NCBI GenBank assembly: GCA_020091685.1
Contig: CM034594.1
Location: 34,530,433-34,594,432 of the forward strand
Direction of reading: 5' to 3'
DNA from: Lutjanus erythropterus
Taxonomy: Eukaryota; Chordata; Actinopteri; Lutjaniformes; Lutjanidae
Length of the DNA stretch: 64,000 nt
Of this stretch, positions 50,161 through 61,279 are shown piece after piece. The notes beneath the pieces are model-generated. The model was not told the DNA's origin. It worked only from the letters and a program-made list of their open reading frames with translations, and made no database searches. Each line of letters starts with the position of its first letter. The first letter of the stretch is position 1. A program made the translations under genes and the position numbers.

Positions 50161-50893
50161 AAGGGATAATTTGGATTTTTTGAAGTGAGCTTGTATGAGG
50201 CACAGTTATTGTATTACCTACAGCAGATAACTGTTGGCACATTTCCAGTTAGGAGAAGCCACTGGAGTACTGGTACAGGAAGCTAAGCAAGTACTGCTAT
50301 AGACAAGGTCAGCAACAAAGCCTATTATAGCCAACTACAAAAAAAAACAAACACTATATTTAGAATATTTTCACCATTTTACCTTGCCATGACAGCTCTT
50401 TCCAATGTGAAATCACCATTATATAAGCCGATTATCATTCTGCCCAATTCAACCAAATTCCTTAAGGAAAAACAATAATTTTAAATCACACGACATGTGA
50501 GTTGCTGGTCTACCACTGCCTCAAATAATTACTTTGTTTATGTTGCCGTGTGACTTTGGCAAATCTGAACTATTTTTTTAAAGCACTTAAATCACACAAA
50601 AACACAAACAACTAACTAACCAATCGAGAGACCAGCAAATGAGCATCTTCCATGTTCTGTCTGGTAAAATGACTAATGTTGCGTAAGGAGTCTGGTTGAT
50701 TTGGAAAGAGCAATACTTGGCTTATATAACGTGGAACACTGGAAAGGGCTGTCTGATGGCATGGTAAAGCATTGAACATACATTTAAAATAATATTCTGA
50801 GATTCTGTAAAACTGGCAATGTGCCGATGACCAACATCTACTGTACTGTAGGTCTCATACAACCCCACTTCAAATATCTGAACTATCCCTTTA
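50161..50893. mobile_element. foldback family C, copy 2
   Basis: The left end AAGGGATAATTTGGATTTTT TGAAGTGAGCTTGTATGAGG pairs with the right end CTCATACAACCCCACTTCAA ATATCTGAACTATCCCTTTA. Same inner palindrome and same interior words as copy 1 (CTTGGCTTATATAAC, TTGATTTGGAAAGAG). Confidence 0.75.
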
Positions 50894-50937
50894 ATGGTCA
50901 GTAGAAACAAATAGCAAATTGTCAACTTATTGTTTTT

Positions 50938-50940
<3 letters not shown>

Positions 50941-51032
<92 letters not shown>

Positions 51033-51049
51033 AGAGAGAGAAAGAGAGA
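50941..51049. repeat. compound (TG)n(GA)n microsatellite
   Basis: TG runs interrupted once near 50989, then GA runs. Read on the arap1 strand it is a (TC)n(CA)n pyrimidine tract close behind a 5' splice site. Confidence 0.93.
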
Positions 51050-51057
51050 TATCATAC

Positions 51058-51121
51058 CTGTATACTGAGAAAAGTAGCATACCACTCCCTCATTTCTGAC
51101 TGGGTGTCACAGCAGAGATAC
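51058..51121 (-). CDS. arap1: ARAP1 exon, end of the C-terminal PH domain
   Basis: Encodes (W)YLCCDTQSEMREWYATFLSIQ, the last strand and C-terminal helix of a PH domain with the hallmark tryptophan in REWYATF. Phase: one base completes the split W codon, then 21 codons. Acceptor TTTGCAG, donor CAG|GTATGA. Confidence 0.92.
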
Positions 51122-51436
51122 CTGCAAATAAACAGAGGGTGATGAAGTGAGGGAGACAGTGTGATAAAAACCAGGAACTATGTAAGAGTGTGTGTGTGTG
51201 GGGGGGTGTCTTGGGGCAAAAAGAAGTCAGATAGTACAGAGAGGCATTTGGAGACTAAAGGGAAATTTGTAAAAAGAACCAGAAGAAAGAAAGACAGTAG
51301 TAGTCAAAGATATTAACTGAAATTGACACACCCTCTCTTATTGCGCCTGGTGGTGGCGCCACAGGCATAAACACTGAGTGTGATTCCTAATTTAAACTCC
51401 AGACAAAGAGAAGCACTGATTGGGACCTTCAACGTT

Positions 51437-51470
<34 letters not shown>

Positions 51471-51795
51471 CTGTGTCCGTAAAAAGTGTAATTGTGTCTC
51501 TGTTATGTCTGTCTGTGTATATGCATATTTTATGCCACTCAGGTTGCCGTCACAGAGCCCTCTGAGTCATCAGCCATGCTGTGATGCTGAATAAATAAGC
51601 TTTATTTATACAATTATTATCACTGTGAGAACAAATTTAGACTGCACAACTTATTCAAGTGCCCTCCACAGAGACACAACACAACACTGATGCAGACTTG
51701 AGAACTAAAACATAGACAGTGCAGCACAGAGGTGTTCAGAGCGGGAGGAGGTCTCAGGGGAGGCTCAGTGAATGGAAGAGAAATATTATTACGGT

Positions 51796-52108
51796 AGTTT
51801 ACAGCTGTGACGAACAGTTACTTTCATCATCAGCTAATGTGTTTGGTCAATAAAATGCTGTGAAAAATATTGATCAGTGTTTTCCAAAGCTCAAGAGGGT
51901 GTCCTCAAATTTATTGTTTTGTCCACAACCAAAAGACATTCAGTTTACTGTCATGGAGGAGTAAACCAGAAAATATTCACATTTACTAAAATCAGAGACT
52001 TCAAATGCTTTTATTCTAAAAAAATGACTCATGAAGATGAATTGATTATCAAAATAGTTGTCGATTAATTTAATAGCTGACAATTAATTGACTGTAACAT
52101 AGTTGTCA
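51796..52108. mobile_element. DNA transposon copy shared with 41893-42178
   Basis: Both copies share TTTGGTC…ATAAAATG, AAAATGACTCA, GATTATCAAAATAGTTG and GATTAATTTAATAG in the same order. The terminal words are AT-rich inverted TTAATTGA-type motifs. Confidence 0.6.
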
Positions 52109-53944
52109 AAAGGATATCACATAGACTAGCCTAAAAGTGTGTGATTTGGTTGAAGAGATATTTCAGAGATACACTAGTCTGGGGGAATTTTACCATTTCC
52201 CTTCTTTCCCAGAGTCAGTCTAATAATAATAATAACAATAATAATAAATGCATTTGGACAGACCCATTGTATGCATTTGGTTTCATATGAAATGATGTAA
52301 AACAGAAATATTAGTCAACCATGGCTCAATTGCTGATTGTCTACGTGATCAAATAACATAATCATGATCCCTAAGACATCCAGGAATTGAGAAAAACTCA
52401 GCAAAGAATCTTGATGGGGGAAGATTTTTCCAAGCATTGTCTAAGGGGAAGGCCCACAGTCTCAGACTTTGAAACCCCTGATAAAGCACACACACACTAC
52501 AGACATAAATTTGTCTACTATGACGAGATTTGGCTCACATGCACAACACCATGCACGCACACACGCGCACACACGCACACAGAGCTCCTCCTTTTGCCTA
52601 GTTTGCATCATTAAGGCTAGAAGAGCTCATTAGTGCTTGTCGGGATTCAAAAGAGGACAGTCGCTCTACTCTAGCGTGTGTACCTACAGTGCTGTATTCA
52701 GTAATGCTCTACAATACATTTACTTTCCATGCAATTAACTGGGGTGCTAATCTAGAACATTATCAGCTGCAGAAGAATAAGTGCTGCACATTTATCATCA
52801 TGGTTTTCCATAAAGACATGGAATACAATTTACATAATATTCTGAGTGTCCCTGTGAGCTTAAATGAGAAACTACGTGAACATGCTGATAAAATAGAGCA
52901 ACAAAAAGGGAAAATGAACAAGTGTAAGACAGTTTTAAGTGGATAGAAGCATTAATGGGATAAAGTTAAGCGACATGAAGTGCAGGTTGGGAGGGAAAGG
53001 TTCAGTCAGCCATATAGGAACCTCCTCATCCAATAATTTTTCCATACTGTCATTTTCTTTCTTATCTCTAACCACTCGTTGCTCAGCTTTCCTTTTTTAT
53101 TGATAAATTTCTTAGTACACACTCTCACTCCTTCAGTGTGACACTTTGCCTCTCTACTTGCCACTTGCTGGCCTTGCCGTCTTTATCTATCTTCCACATA
53201 CCCTCCCTCTCTTCCTCTCAGGTGTGTTTTCTTTGCTATGAGCGACACGGCAATGGAGCGTAACTGAGAGATGATACTGCCTACAGCGTGATGAGAACAG
53301 CGCTACCATTACAACAGTGCTGATGTCTACTGCTGTTGACAGTGTAGAGCCCGCTGTAACATGAACACAAGGACACACACAGAGCCTGCACATGGATGTA
53401 CGACAAAAACCGATGCACGCGCACACACACACACACACAGAGGGATGTATATGTGAAGAGACCTGGATTAGAATAGAGGCATGGTTACAGGTGTAGTCAT
53501 GTGTGTTTCCCTCCTGGGTGGAGCCGACCTTTCATGTGCCTCCTTCGCCAAACTCTCACGCAGGGATCTGACCCGTTTTCTCTGCCTACAGAGAAACTGC
53601 TGGCTTTTTTCTAACATCGGTCATGTTTACATGCACGTCAAAAATGTGATAACTCTGCCACTAAGGGGAAAAAATCAGACAGCATTAACAGCAAGCATGC
53701 CAGAAGGTCTCTTCTGGGCATCTTGGAAGTAAATTTTCTCCGTTGCCATCAGGGCGTTGTTACGTCTTTACCTGCTTGCAAAATGAAATGCTATTCAAGA
53801 TCGTTCATTCTACTCTATAATACTGTATGTGTTTTAAGAATTGTCATTGGTGGAATATGCTTTTTATGATCTTTATTTCTTGCTTAGCAGGTTTATTTAT
53901 CATATTTATTTATAGGTTCTATTCCATATGTAGCTCCCCTGGAT

Positions 53945-54058
53945 CATGATTTGTTTGTTTGAATGTTACTGATGGTTTTGTTTTGTGTATAACAAGCTGC
54001 TCCAACAAACTGCCCCTCGTAGGATTAATAAAGTTGAATTGTATTATGTTGTATTGTA
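53945..54058 (+). mobile_element. LINE 3' tail (CR1/Rex1-like)
   Basis: CTGCCCCTCGTAGGATTAAT AAAGTTGAATTGTATTATGT, followed by TTGTA-type tandem repeats, is the usual 3' end of a fish CR1-group LINE. Only the tail is present. Confidence 0.55.
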
Positions 54059-54179
54059 CTGTACTACAGCAGAGAGATAAAAAGGTATGGTAGTGTTGTA
54101 TCTTAGTATGATGCTTTAATTATAGTAGGACAGAAATAAAATTAAGGGAAATAAAACATCATACTGAATAAGCATTTAA

Positions 54180-54221
54180 CTTTCATGGCTACTTGGGGAG
54201 TTGTCCAAGTAGCCATGAAAG
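54180..54221. repeat. perfect 17-bp hairpin in an arap1 intron
   Basis: CTTTCATGGCTACTTGG (54180-54196), loop GGAGTTGT, then the exact reverse complement CCAAGTAGCCATGAAAG (54205-54221). No tandem or transposon end of known type was recognised around it. Confidence 0.9.
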
Positions 54222-55144
54222 AGACTATATTACAGACATTATGTAACATGAGCCCATGCAAACTGCAACAGAAACTCTTTCAACTGTCATTAATAACATC
54301 TGAAATGTCTTCCAAATGGCGATTACTTTTGAAAACTATTGAAATCAGTGACGCCGCAATTTCCCATTGCCACCCATGTTAAAAAAGTGATTGTCTGCTT
54401 GTCAAATGTCCAGACAAACGGCTCGGTGCTGTCCATAATCAACCAGAAACTGAGTTTTACATGAGGCATGGAGCCGGATACAGTACAGTGAATGTGCAAA
54501 AGGAAATTCCTAGCTCACTGGTTGTATAAGTGGGTCACAAATGACTTAGAGGGTTCATTTTCCTCTAATGACTTTATAAAGAAAACATTCTTTACTTAAA
54601 AAATAACATGTTTAAGTTTGTTTGTCATTGCCAACATCTAAAGTGATTAATGTCAATTTGGCAGTCGCAAACATTTTGAAAGTGATACAAGTGTGCATTT
54701 CTTTTTTTTTCAGAAAAAAACTCTGTTTCATTTGTTTGAGTTGTATTTTGTGAAAACTGGAGCAAAAAGCTAAAACTTTAACACAAAGTTTAATGACGAA
54801 ATGCATAAAAGGGGATAAGACTCTTCACTTCTGCCTTCTTGTCTGACAAAAATTATTTATTGCTGAACATTTGCTGTTCATTGGTTATTCTTGCTGTTTT
54901 CCTTACTTATATTTTTACCTTAAAGTTAAAAATAAAATCTAATCTAATGTAGCTGAGAGAGCAGACCACTGCACCAAATCTGTCTGGGGTTTGGGTGTAA
55001 TACAGAGGGAATAAACCATGTATCTTGTTGAGACTGACAACTCGAGCAGGACTGAGCTGAACTGTGGATGCACTGTGCTGACAGCTATGAACTGTATATA
55101 AAAAGGTCCTGATGCTGTACATGCAGCACTGGACAGCTACTCAC

Positions 55145-55204
55145 CACTGCTGTTTCTCTGGCTTCTCTTGTTTCTTACTTTCATACACCACCGTCAGTCC
55201 CCAA
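55145..55204 (-). CDS. arap1: ARAP1 exon, PH domain
   Basis: Encodes (C)WGLTVVYESKKQEKPEKQQ(W), the middle of the C-terminal PH domain. Human ARAP1 has CWGFTVVHETEKHEKQQW here; this copy has a slightly longer lysine/glutamate loop. Acceptor TTTGCAG, donor TG|GTGAGT. Confidence 0.9.
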
Positions 55205-56787
55205 CTGCAAACAGAAAGAGAAAGAGACCAAAAAAATTCAGCAGCAGCACAATTATTTCAGTCACAGCAGCTTCTGATTCTTAGGCTCAGTCTGCCCCCT
55301 GGTGGTCACTCTTTTTATAAGTCCCCATGAGCTATTTCAGATAAGGCAAATAATTAAAATGTACCTAAAATTGGAAAATTAATTGTTAAAATTTGTTATT
55401 CCTTTAAAGTATTATGCTGAAGAGCAAGTGGGGCTGCAGAATTGGCTCTAAAATTGTGTGGAGTTGAAAAAATGAAAATGAAAATGCCCATTGACAGTGT
55501 GTGTGTGTGTGTGTCACATTTTTTGGAAGTTGGAACAACAAGAGAAGAAACAGGGTTGGCTATTACTATTGACTGTAATTTATTGCGATCCCAGTTTGAT
55601 CATTGATAGACTGAAAACTTTATTAACTTCAAATTTAAAATTAAAAATAAATACTCTGAAGGGCTTTGTTGAGACAAAATCCTCTAAAATCCTGCCTCTA
55701 CCACTGAAATAATTTGGGAGCTCCTTTATCGGATACACAGACAAAACTGATCACACAGCTAAAGGCTTAAGAAGCACTTTTGATTTGAATTAAGATTAAA
55801 AACTGGATTTTGATTATGAATGCATTAATACTAGCTCCTACCAGTGGTGTAGAGGTGTAGAGGTGTTGCACTCAGCTACTGAAGTGGTGTGTATATATGA
55901 ATCACTTTGTTAAAACAAACATCAAAGGTTCAGACTTATAGCATTCGGCACAAAGTGAATGCTGGATGTGCTGAGAGCATTTTATAAGATCCAGGGAGGA
56001 GGGTAGGCATTTCAGTCTGCACCTTTCAGACTGCAGAAGTTTTAATGTTATATTACTTTATTGCAAAGGTGGGAAGTAGTGAAGTACAAATACTTTGTTA
56101 CTGTACTTCTGTTAAGTTTTCAGGTGTCTGTAATTTAATGGAGTATTTATTTTTCAGACAACTTCTTACTTTTACTCCATGCATTTCAGGGATATTACTG
56201 ATTATTTTTTATTTTGCGTCACTGCATGCCACCACCACAATATCAAGTCTGATTTCAACATAAATGGATTGGAGAATAAAACAGAGATGATTTCCTGGTG
56301 GATCTGTCACACCATATTAATGACAGACATAAGAAGACAAAACAGACAAAGACAGGGACACTCAAGTGCGGTGAAAATCTGAGGTTCGGTTAGCTTTGCA
56401 CATGTATAACAGCAGGTACAAGTGTCCTTCAGAGGGGGACTTTTTTACTTTTATACTCTGAATACCTTTCTGAACATGCACTTGTTCATATTAGAAGTAA
56501 AGAAGTTGATTCAATACTTTCAGCTGCTCTCAACCGCAATATTTAAGCATCTGCCACTTTTTGTGAGAGGCTATGTATTTATGTATATGAATTTGTAGAT
56601 TGATACTAATTTCTGTCTGCAGACCAAAATAGATTATATTCTTCCTCTTAAGTATTGGCACATTATTTTGTGCCAATCAAAGTCTTCCTATTGGTACAGA
56701 ATCTCAGCTTTCACTGATTCGAGCAGTCACTGCGTCATGAGGAGGACAGGAAGTGACATCAGTGCTACACTGACTGCATGTGCTCAC
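55205..56787 (-). other. arap1: arap1 intron, no exon seen
   Basis: Contains a short TG run at 55497-55513 and a fragment near 56068-56130 (AAGTACAAATACTTTGTTAC) related to the recurring fish repeat in the large foldback at 19433. Otherwise nothing. Confidence 0.5.
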
Positions 56788-56870
56788 CATGTTGGAGGAC
56801 GGAGCTTCTTCTTAATACCCAGGTAAATCTTGAGGTTTTTCACTGGCCAGTCACGTTCTGGACGGTTACT
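56788..56870 (-). CDS. arap1: ARAP1 exon, PH domain
   Basis: Encodes SNRPERDWPVKNLKIYLGIK followed by KKLRPPT and two bases of the next codon. Human: EKEWPIKSLKVYLGVKKKLR. It joins in phase to the exons at 56956-57101 and 55145-55204. Acceptor CTCTCAG, donor TG|GTGAG. Confidence 0.93.
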
Positions 56871-56955
56871 CTGAGAGAGACAGAAACACAGTTTATGAGC
56901 CTGTGACAGAATGTGACAACGGGCAAACTGTAAAAAATAAATCTGTCAATCTTAC

Positions 56956-57101
56956 TCTGACTTCCTTGTACATTCTGAGAGAGCTGGAGTTGAGGATGAA
57001 ATATCGGTCGTGGAAACTTCCAGAGGACAGTCCCAATCCCAAGATGCTTCGCTCTTCTCTGAATTTCATCATCCCGTGTTTGGATGGATCCACTTTACTG
57101 G
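56956..57101 (-). CDS. arap1: ARAP1 exon, start of the C-terminal PH domain
   Basis: Encodes 48 complete codons including KHGMMKFREERSILGLGLSS and FHDRYFILNSSSLRMYKEVR, the first strands of the PH domain. Near-identical to human ARAP1 over this stretch. Acceptor CCTCCAG, donor AGA|GTAAGA. The human gene has a longer insert after KEVRSQ that is absent here. Confidence 0.95.
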
Positions 57102-57186
57102 CTGGAGGGCAGAACGGGAGATTAAAGTCACATGAAGGGCTAACAATGCAGAGATAATCATTTAGAGATAATCATTATGGGTTTAC

Positions 57187-57300
57187 CCAGGTAGAGGATC
57201 ATTGATTCCATGGCGACGTGTTTCTTGATGAGCAGATGGGAGTCGGTGCCAAACGAGTGAAGGATGGGTAAGACTCGCTCCTGATAGTGCAGTGGACGTT
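57187..57300 (-). CDS. arap1: ARAP1 exon, end of the Ras-associating domain
   Basis: Encodes ERPLHYQERVLPILHSFGTD and SHLLIKKHVAMESMILYL. In this family the RA domain sits between RhoGAP and the last PH domain and binds small GTPases. In phase with its neighbours (two bases complete the first codon, one base starts the next). Confidence 0.95.
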
Positions 57301-57301
57301 C

Positions 57302-58965
57302 TGAGGGAAACAAACACAGCACAACTGAAGTAGCCACAAATCCTTTGTTCACATGAGTTAGAAGACTTTTTTTCAAAGTAACATTTCAAGTATCATTCTC
57401 AGACAGGCTGAGAGATCCTGATGACATGATTGACACTATTTTTTCAAGCTATAAAAATGTTTGTTTCTATTTTAGTGAAATAAGGAATGCAGATTTAGTT
57501 TAGAAGGATGTCACTTTACATTCTTCAACAGATGGCGCTTTCACGCCTACGTACCTAACTCAAAAATAGCTTTTGTTATTGTAATACAAAAGTGACTTCT
57601 GTAGTAAACAAGCGACTGACAGAATCCCTTCCAGCTCCAGTCACTCATAGTCTTTCTAACTTTTTCTCAGAATCATTCCTCCACTTCCTCCTGTAATCAG
57701 CGGATTGGTTTTCTGGCCAGCGATGGGAAATCTGCCAAATTAGTTGAATGTTACTGGCATTTGATAAGCCACCTACGGGCTTCCCGGTGGGGAACCAGAT
57801 GGCCCACATACCAGGATCAAAACAAACCTCAGCACACAGTCACATTTCTGAGAGTGATCCTTTTGCCTCTGGAGTATGTGTGTCACGTCGAGTAGGTCAG
57901 GCTGCAGGTTGAGTGGAAAACATTTCAAAAGCTTTGAGTCATTGTTTTTGTTTCGCTGTGGGTCTTGTCATGTTTCATGTCGTTAATTTTACACATGAAC
58001 CCATGTCGCTTTCCAAAACGAAAGAGTTATAAATAGAGCCTCGTCTGTAGTGGTGGAAGGAGATAACAGAGTAATTTAAGGGATAGGTCAGATTATTTGA
58101 AGTGGGGATACGTGCGGTACTTTTCCATAGTCGGTGTGTTTGATGGCATTCAGCACGACGCCAGTTCGGAGTAACGGCAGGAGTACTGCCATAGGAAGCT
58201 AAGAAATGTACTGCTGTGGTCAGGATCAGCAGCAAAACATATTTGAGCCTCAAAGAAATTAATAGCAGTTTAAGTGTGCCCTATATTTAGAACATTTTCA
58301 CAGATTTACCTTGCTATCAGACCGCCTTTTCCAACAGGAAACTGACATTATATAAGCCAAATATCACCCTCTTCAAACCAACTAGACTCTATTGACAAAA
58401 TCAATAATTTCACCTTGCAGAATGCAGGAGCTGTTGGTCCACCACTGCCTTGATCTATTTGTTTGCTTATGTTATTGTGTGACTTTGTTGTTTTAAAAGT
58501 TTAGTTCGAATTCACTGGATCACACAATAACACAAACAAACCAGCACATTGAGGCGGCTTTAGACCAGCGACTACTATGTTCTGCATTTGCAAATGGAGT
58601 CCAGTTGAGCAAGAGGGTGCGATATTTGACTTATATAACAGTTGATTCCTTTCTGATGGTATGAGTAACATGTAAAGCGGTGAAAATATTCTAAATATAG
58701 CATATAATTAAACTGATATAGATTTTTTTTAGGTGGCTAAAATATCTGTTGCTGCTGATCCTGTCCACAAAACTACATTGCTTAACTTCCTACACTGTAC
58801 TTCCTACATTAACTACTGATAAGTATCTCATACAACTCCACATTAAATAATCAAAACTATCTCTTTACGATATATTTATGGCCAAAAAATTATCTGCATT
58901 AAAAAAAGTTAGGCATTTTGTCCACTATTGTCTATTGTCTCCGTCTGTCTTCCCATCTGTCTCAC
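57302..58965 (-). other. arap1: arap1 intron with foldback C copy 3
   Basis: Family C copy 3 occupies 58078-58867. The rest is AT-rich with no exon. Confidence 0.55.
58078..58867. mobile_element. foldback family C, copy 3
   Basis: The left end AAGGGATAGGTCAGATTATT TGAAGTGGGGAT pairs with the right end ACTCCACATTAAATAATCAA AACTATCTCTTTA. Shares AGGAAGCTAAG, CACAATAACACAAACAAAC and ACTTATATAAC with copies 1 and 2. Confidence 0.75.
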
Positions 58966-59083
58966 CCATTTCCTCCTTGTCGCTGACCTCCCAGCAGCTC
59001 CAGTACTCTTTGTCTTTAACCGGGATGTTACGGCGGTCCAGAACCTCACAGGACAGCTCTGCTGCTGTCATTGAACCAGGGAT
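58966..59083 (-). CDS. arap1: ARAP1 exon, Ras-associating domain
   Basis: Encodes 39 codons including SMTAAELSCEVLDRRNI and DKEYWSCWEVSDKEEM. Human: SMTAEELTLEILDRRNVGIR and KDYWTCFEVNEREE. Acceptor CTTTAG, donor GG|GTGAGA, in phase with the exon at 57187-57300. Confidence 0.95.
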
Positions 59084-59273
59084 CTAAAGGAGGAAATAAC
59101 ACAGTTACTGAGGAGTTTTTCTCTCTTAGACGGGGACGACAGTCTGCCTGCATACTAATTCAGCCAGTGGTTTTTCCCAGCAGCCCTTATTGTACACGGC
59201 ACAAAAGAGGAACTGGCCACCAAAAGTGTAAAATGTGAAGCTATGTTGTGTCATTTTGTGAATTCCAGGTCAC
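59084..59273 (-). other. arap1: short arap1 intron
   Basis: An intron of 190 bp, with nothing else recognised. Confidence 0.7.
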
Positions 59274-59351
59274 CTTGACATGTTGCTCTGCTGTGTCCTT
59301 CTTTTCCTCCAGGTACACTGTACAGATGAAGTGCCCGCCAGGTTCAGTACT
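59274..59351 (-). CDS. arap1: ARAP1 exon, start of the Ras-associating domain
   Basis: Encodes 26 codons: STEPGGHFICTVYLEEKK then DTAEQHVK. Human ARAP1: AGDFICTVYLEEKKAETEQH. Phase 0 at both ends (acceptor CTTCAG, donor AAG|GTGACC). Confidence 0.94.
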
Positions 59352-59668
59352 CTGAAGTATCCGGTACACACAAACACGGCGAGAGAAAAGGTCAAACAGA
59401 AAGATAACAGCATTAGGTTAACAAGTAACATTACGCACATTTGCTCAAACTTCTCCATACATAGCCATACGTGAGCTGTGTTTCATAATGCAAATACAGC
59501 AAACACGTTAATCTGACGTAATCAGTTGCATTTTTATTTAAATGTAACAAGTTTAATAAAAAATATTCCAACTATATACAGAGAAGGAGTCTGATCATTA
59601 AAATGTTCTTTGTTTAAAATGAATACAGTGACTTCACTGTTATGAGTGAGTGTGTGTCTGTGACTCAC

Positions 59669-59752
59669 AGGAAACTTTGTGTTGAGTTTCTCTCGCACTT
59701 GGATGATAACTGTGATCTCCTCTAGCTGTTTCTTTAGCTGCTGCTCATCCAC
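59669..59752 (-). CDS. arap1: ARAP1 exon, RhoGAP to RA linker
   Basis: Encodes 28 codons: VDEQQLKKQLEEITVIIQVR then EKLNTKFP. Human: VDEEELRKQREEITAIVKMR. A helical linker rich in charged residues. Phase 0 at both ends (acceptor TTTGCAG, donor CCT|GTGAGT). Confidence 0.94.
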
Positions 59753-60372
59753 CTGCAAACATATGCGCACATTTACTCACTCACATAAACAATGAATCAA
59801 TCATTTACCAACAGCATGCCAGTCTTTAGATCTCCAGCTAAAATCCCCACCAGCATTTCAAACTTCTTTTTTAATCACTGTTGCTGCTAAAAAAAAGGCG
59901 GAAACTAGACATTAATTGTTGATGATGCTTGAGCTGATGTCAAGAGGATGAAACTGCATTTTAATCTCATCAAAACAACAGCGTGTTCCAGATAAGAAAA
60001 GGCTTTCTGTATATTTTAACAATGGGTGCAGGTATTTCTGTCCCTAACTTCCTTCTAATTTTCCAGTCTTGTTTTCTAATGAAACAAACAGGAAGTGCCA
60101 TAAGAACATACTCTCATCACCACACAATGAAATATTTGCACCACTTTCTATTCAAAAGATGACAACAATGTACATTTAAATGCTACGGAGACTGCTGCTC
60201 TTGCAGCCATTATAATATCACATTTTCTTTGACACCTCAACCTTTTAGAGCTGTGCACTTGATGCTGTGTTTGGCATTTAATGATGTCATCACTTAAGAT
60301 GAAAAATGAATCAGCTTAGAGAACAAAATGTTTTGCCCTCCTGTCATCCCCCAGTCTGACAGTGAGTCTGAC
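59753..60372 (-). other. arap1: arap1 intron, no feature seen
   Basis: AT-rich intron sequence of 620 bp without recognised repeats. Confidence 0.6.
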
Positions 60373-60520
60373 CTCAAAGATGAGTGTGTAGTGCTGTATG
60401 AGGTCCTCTATGGCACGGCCAGCGGTGTAGTCCTTCCCGTCGGTCTGGAACAGCGTGGGACCGAACACTATGGCCAGGTTATGGAGGTTCATCTGGTTCA
60501 ACTCAGAGAAACGCTGCACG
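60373..60520 (-). CDS. arap1: ARAP1 exon, C-terminal part of RhoGAP domain
   Basis: Encodes (C)VQRFSELNQMNLHNLAIVFG and PTLFQTDGKDYTAGRAIEDL then IQHYTLIFE. NQMN.HNLAIVFGPTLF is the conserved RhoGAP helix that packs against the GTPase and helps position the arginine finger. Acceptor GTTTCAG. The donor is GAG|GTCAGA, a weaker variant at +3, but the frame joins exactly to VDEQQ. Confidence 0.96.
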
Positions 60521-60615
60521 CTGAAACACATGGAAGGAAAAGCACACATGGGCATAAATGGACGTACTCTCAGATACAAGAGAAATTCAAATGTTTGCAC
60601 GCATGCATTTCTTAC

Positions 60616-60721
60616 CAATAGAGGTGGTTGATGAGGGCTTGTAGTGTCGCCTTGTTGACACGAGGAAGTCTGTTCAACAACAGCTGGTACTGGGAGATTT
60701 TCATACTTTCATCCTGAATGG
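60616..60721 (-). CDS. arap1: ARAP1 exon, RhoGAP domain
   Basis: Encodes IQDESMKISQYQLLLNRLPR and VNKATLQALINHLY with split codons at both ends. LP..N..TL..L..HL is a standard RhoGAP helix motif. Acceptor CTGCAG, donor TG|GTAAGA. Confidence 0.95.
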
Positions 60722-61066
60722 CTGCAGTACAAAACGGAAGATTAAAGAGATTAATTTAAAATTGTCGCTCACTGTATTTGTATTATTCTATCAACCACTA
60801 AGACATGTCCGTAATTCTGTTGGGACTACTTATTTAGTAGAAAATAGTCCCTAAACTGTCCACAACGAGGTCTGTGGATTATCCAGGACACTTTTCTTTT
60901 TGTTCACCTCAGCTGCATTGGGGTGACAGCAGTATCTCCACACGTCATAAAATAAATGTGAAACTATACATATGGGTTGATACCACAAGGTGTAAATGGA
61001 TAAATGTGTCCTCAAGTCACAGCTAGACTACATCACAGAGCCCAGAGACAATCTTGTTAATCTTAC

Positions 61067-61279
61067 CAGCAGTACTGAGCCAGGTGCTGGCATCTTCTGA
61101 CGTGAACAGTCCCTCCTCCAACTCCCTGAAGAAGCGTTTGAGTGTGTTGGAGACGTCATCCACCTGGTGCTCTCCCTCTCTCAGACGAAGACTGCGAGCA
61201 TCACGGCGGAATCTCTCGCACAGTGCTGCCACACGGGAGTTCACACCACTCTTGCGATAGATGCCCTCAGACGTCAAGC
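61067..61279 (-). CDS. arap1: ARAP1 exon, N-terminal RhoGAP with arginine finger
   Basis: Encodes LTSEGIYRKSGVNSRVAALC then ERFRRDARSLRLREGEHQVD and DVSNTLKRFFRELEEGLFTS plus EDASTWLSTA. The arginine in GIYRKSG is the catalytic arginine finger that stimulates GTP hydrolysis by Rho-family GTPases, and it is intact. KRFFREL matches the conserved K.(F/Y).R.L motif. Acceptor TTTTCCAG, donor GCTG|GTAAGA. Confidence 0.96.

Larger units (their letters stand above)
49967..51057 (-). other. arap1: arap1 intron with foldback C copy 2 and a GA/TG tract
   Basis: Family C copy 2 covers 50161-50893. A TG/GA compound microsatellite (50941-51049) starts a few bases inside the intron from the upstream exon's donor. 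Confidence 0.6.
51122..55144 (-). other. arap1: arap1 intron with repeats and a perfect hairpin
   Basis: Holds a TG run (51439-51469), a transposon copy (51796-52108), a CA run (53420-53439), a LINE tail (about 53945-54058), a 17-bp hairpin (54180-54221) and another LINE-like tail near 54895-54945 (AAATAAAATCTAATCTAAT). Confidence 0.55.
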
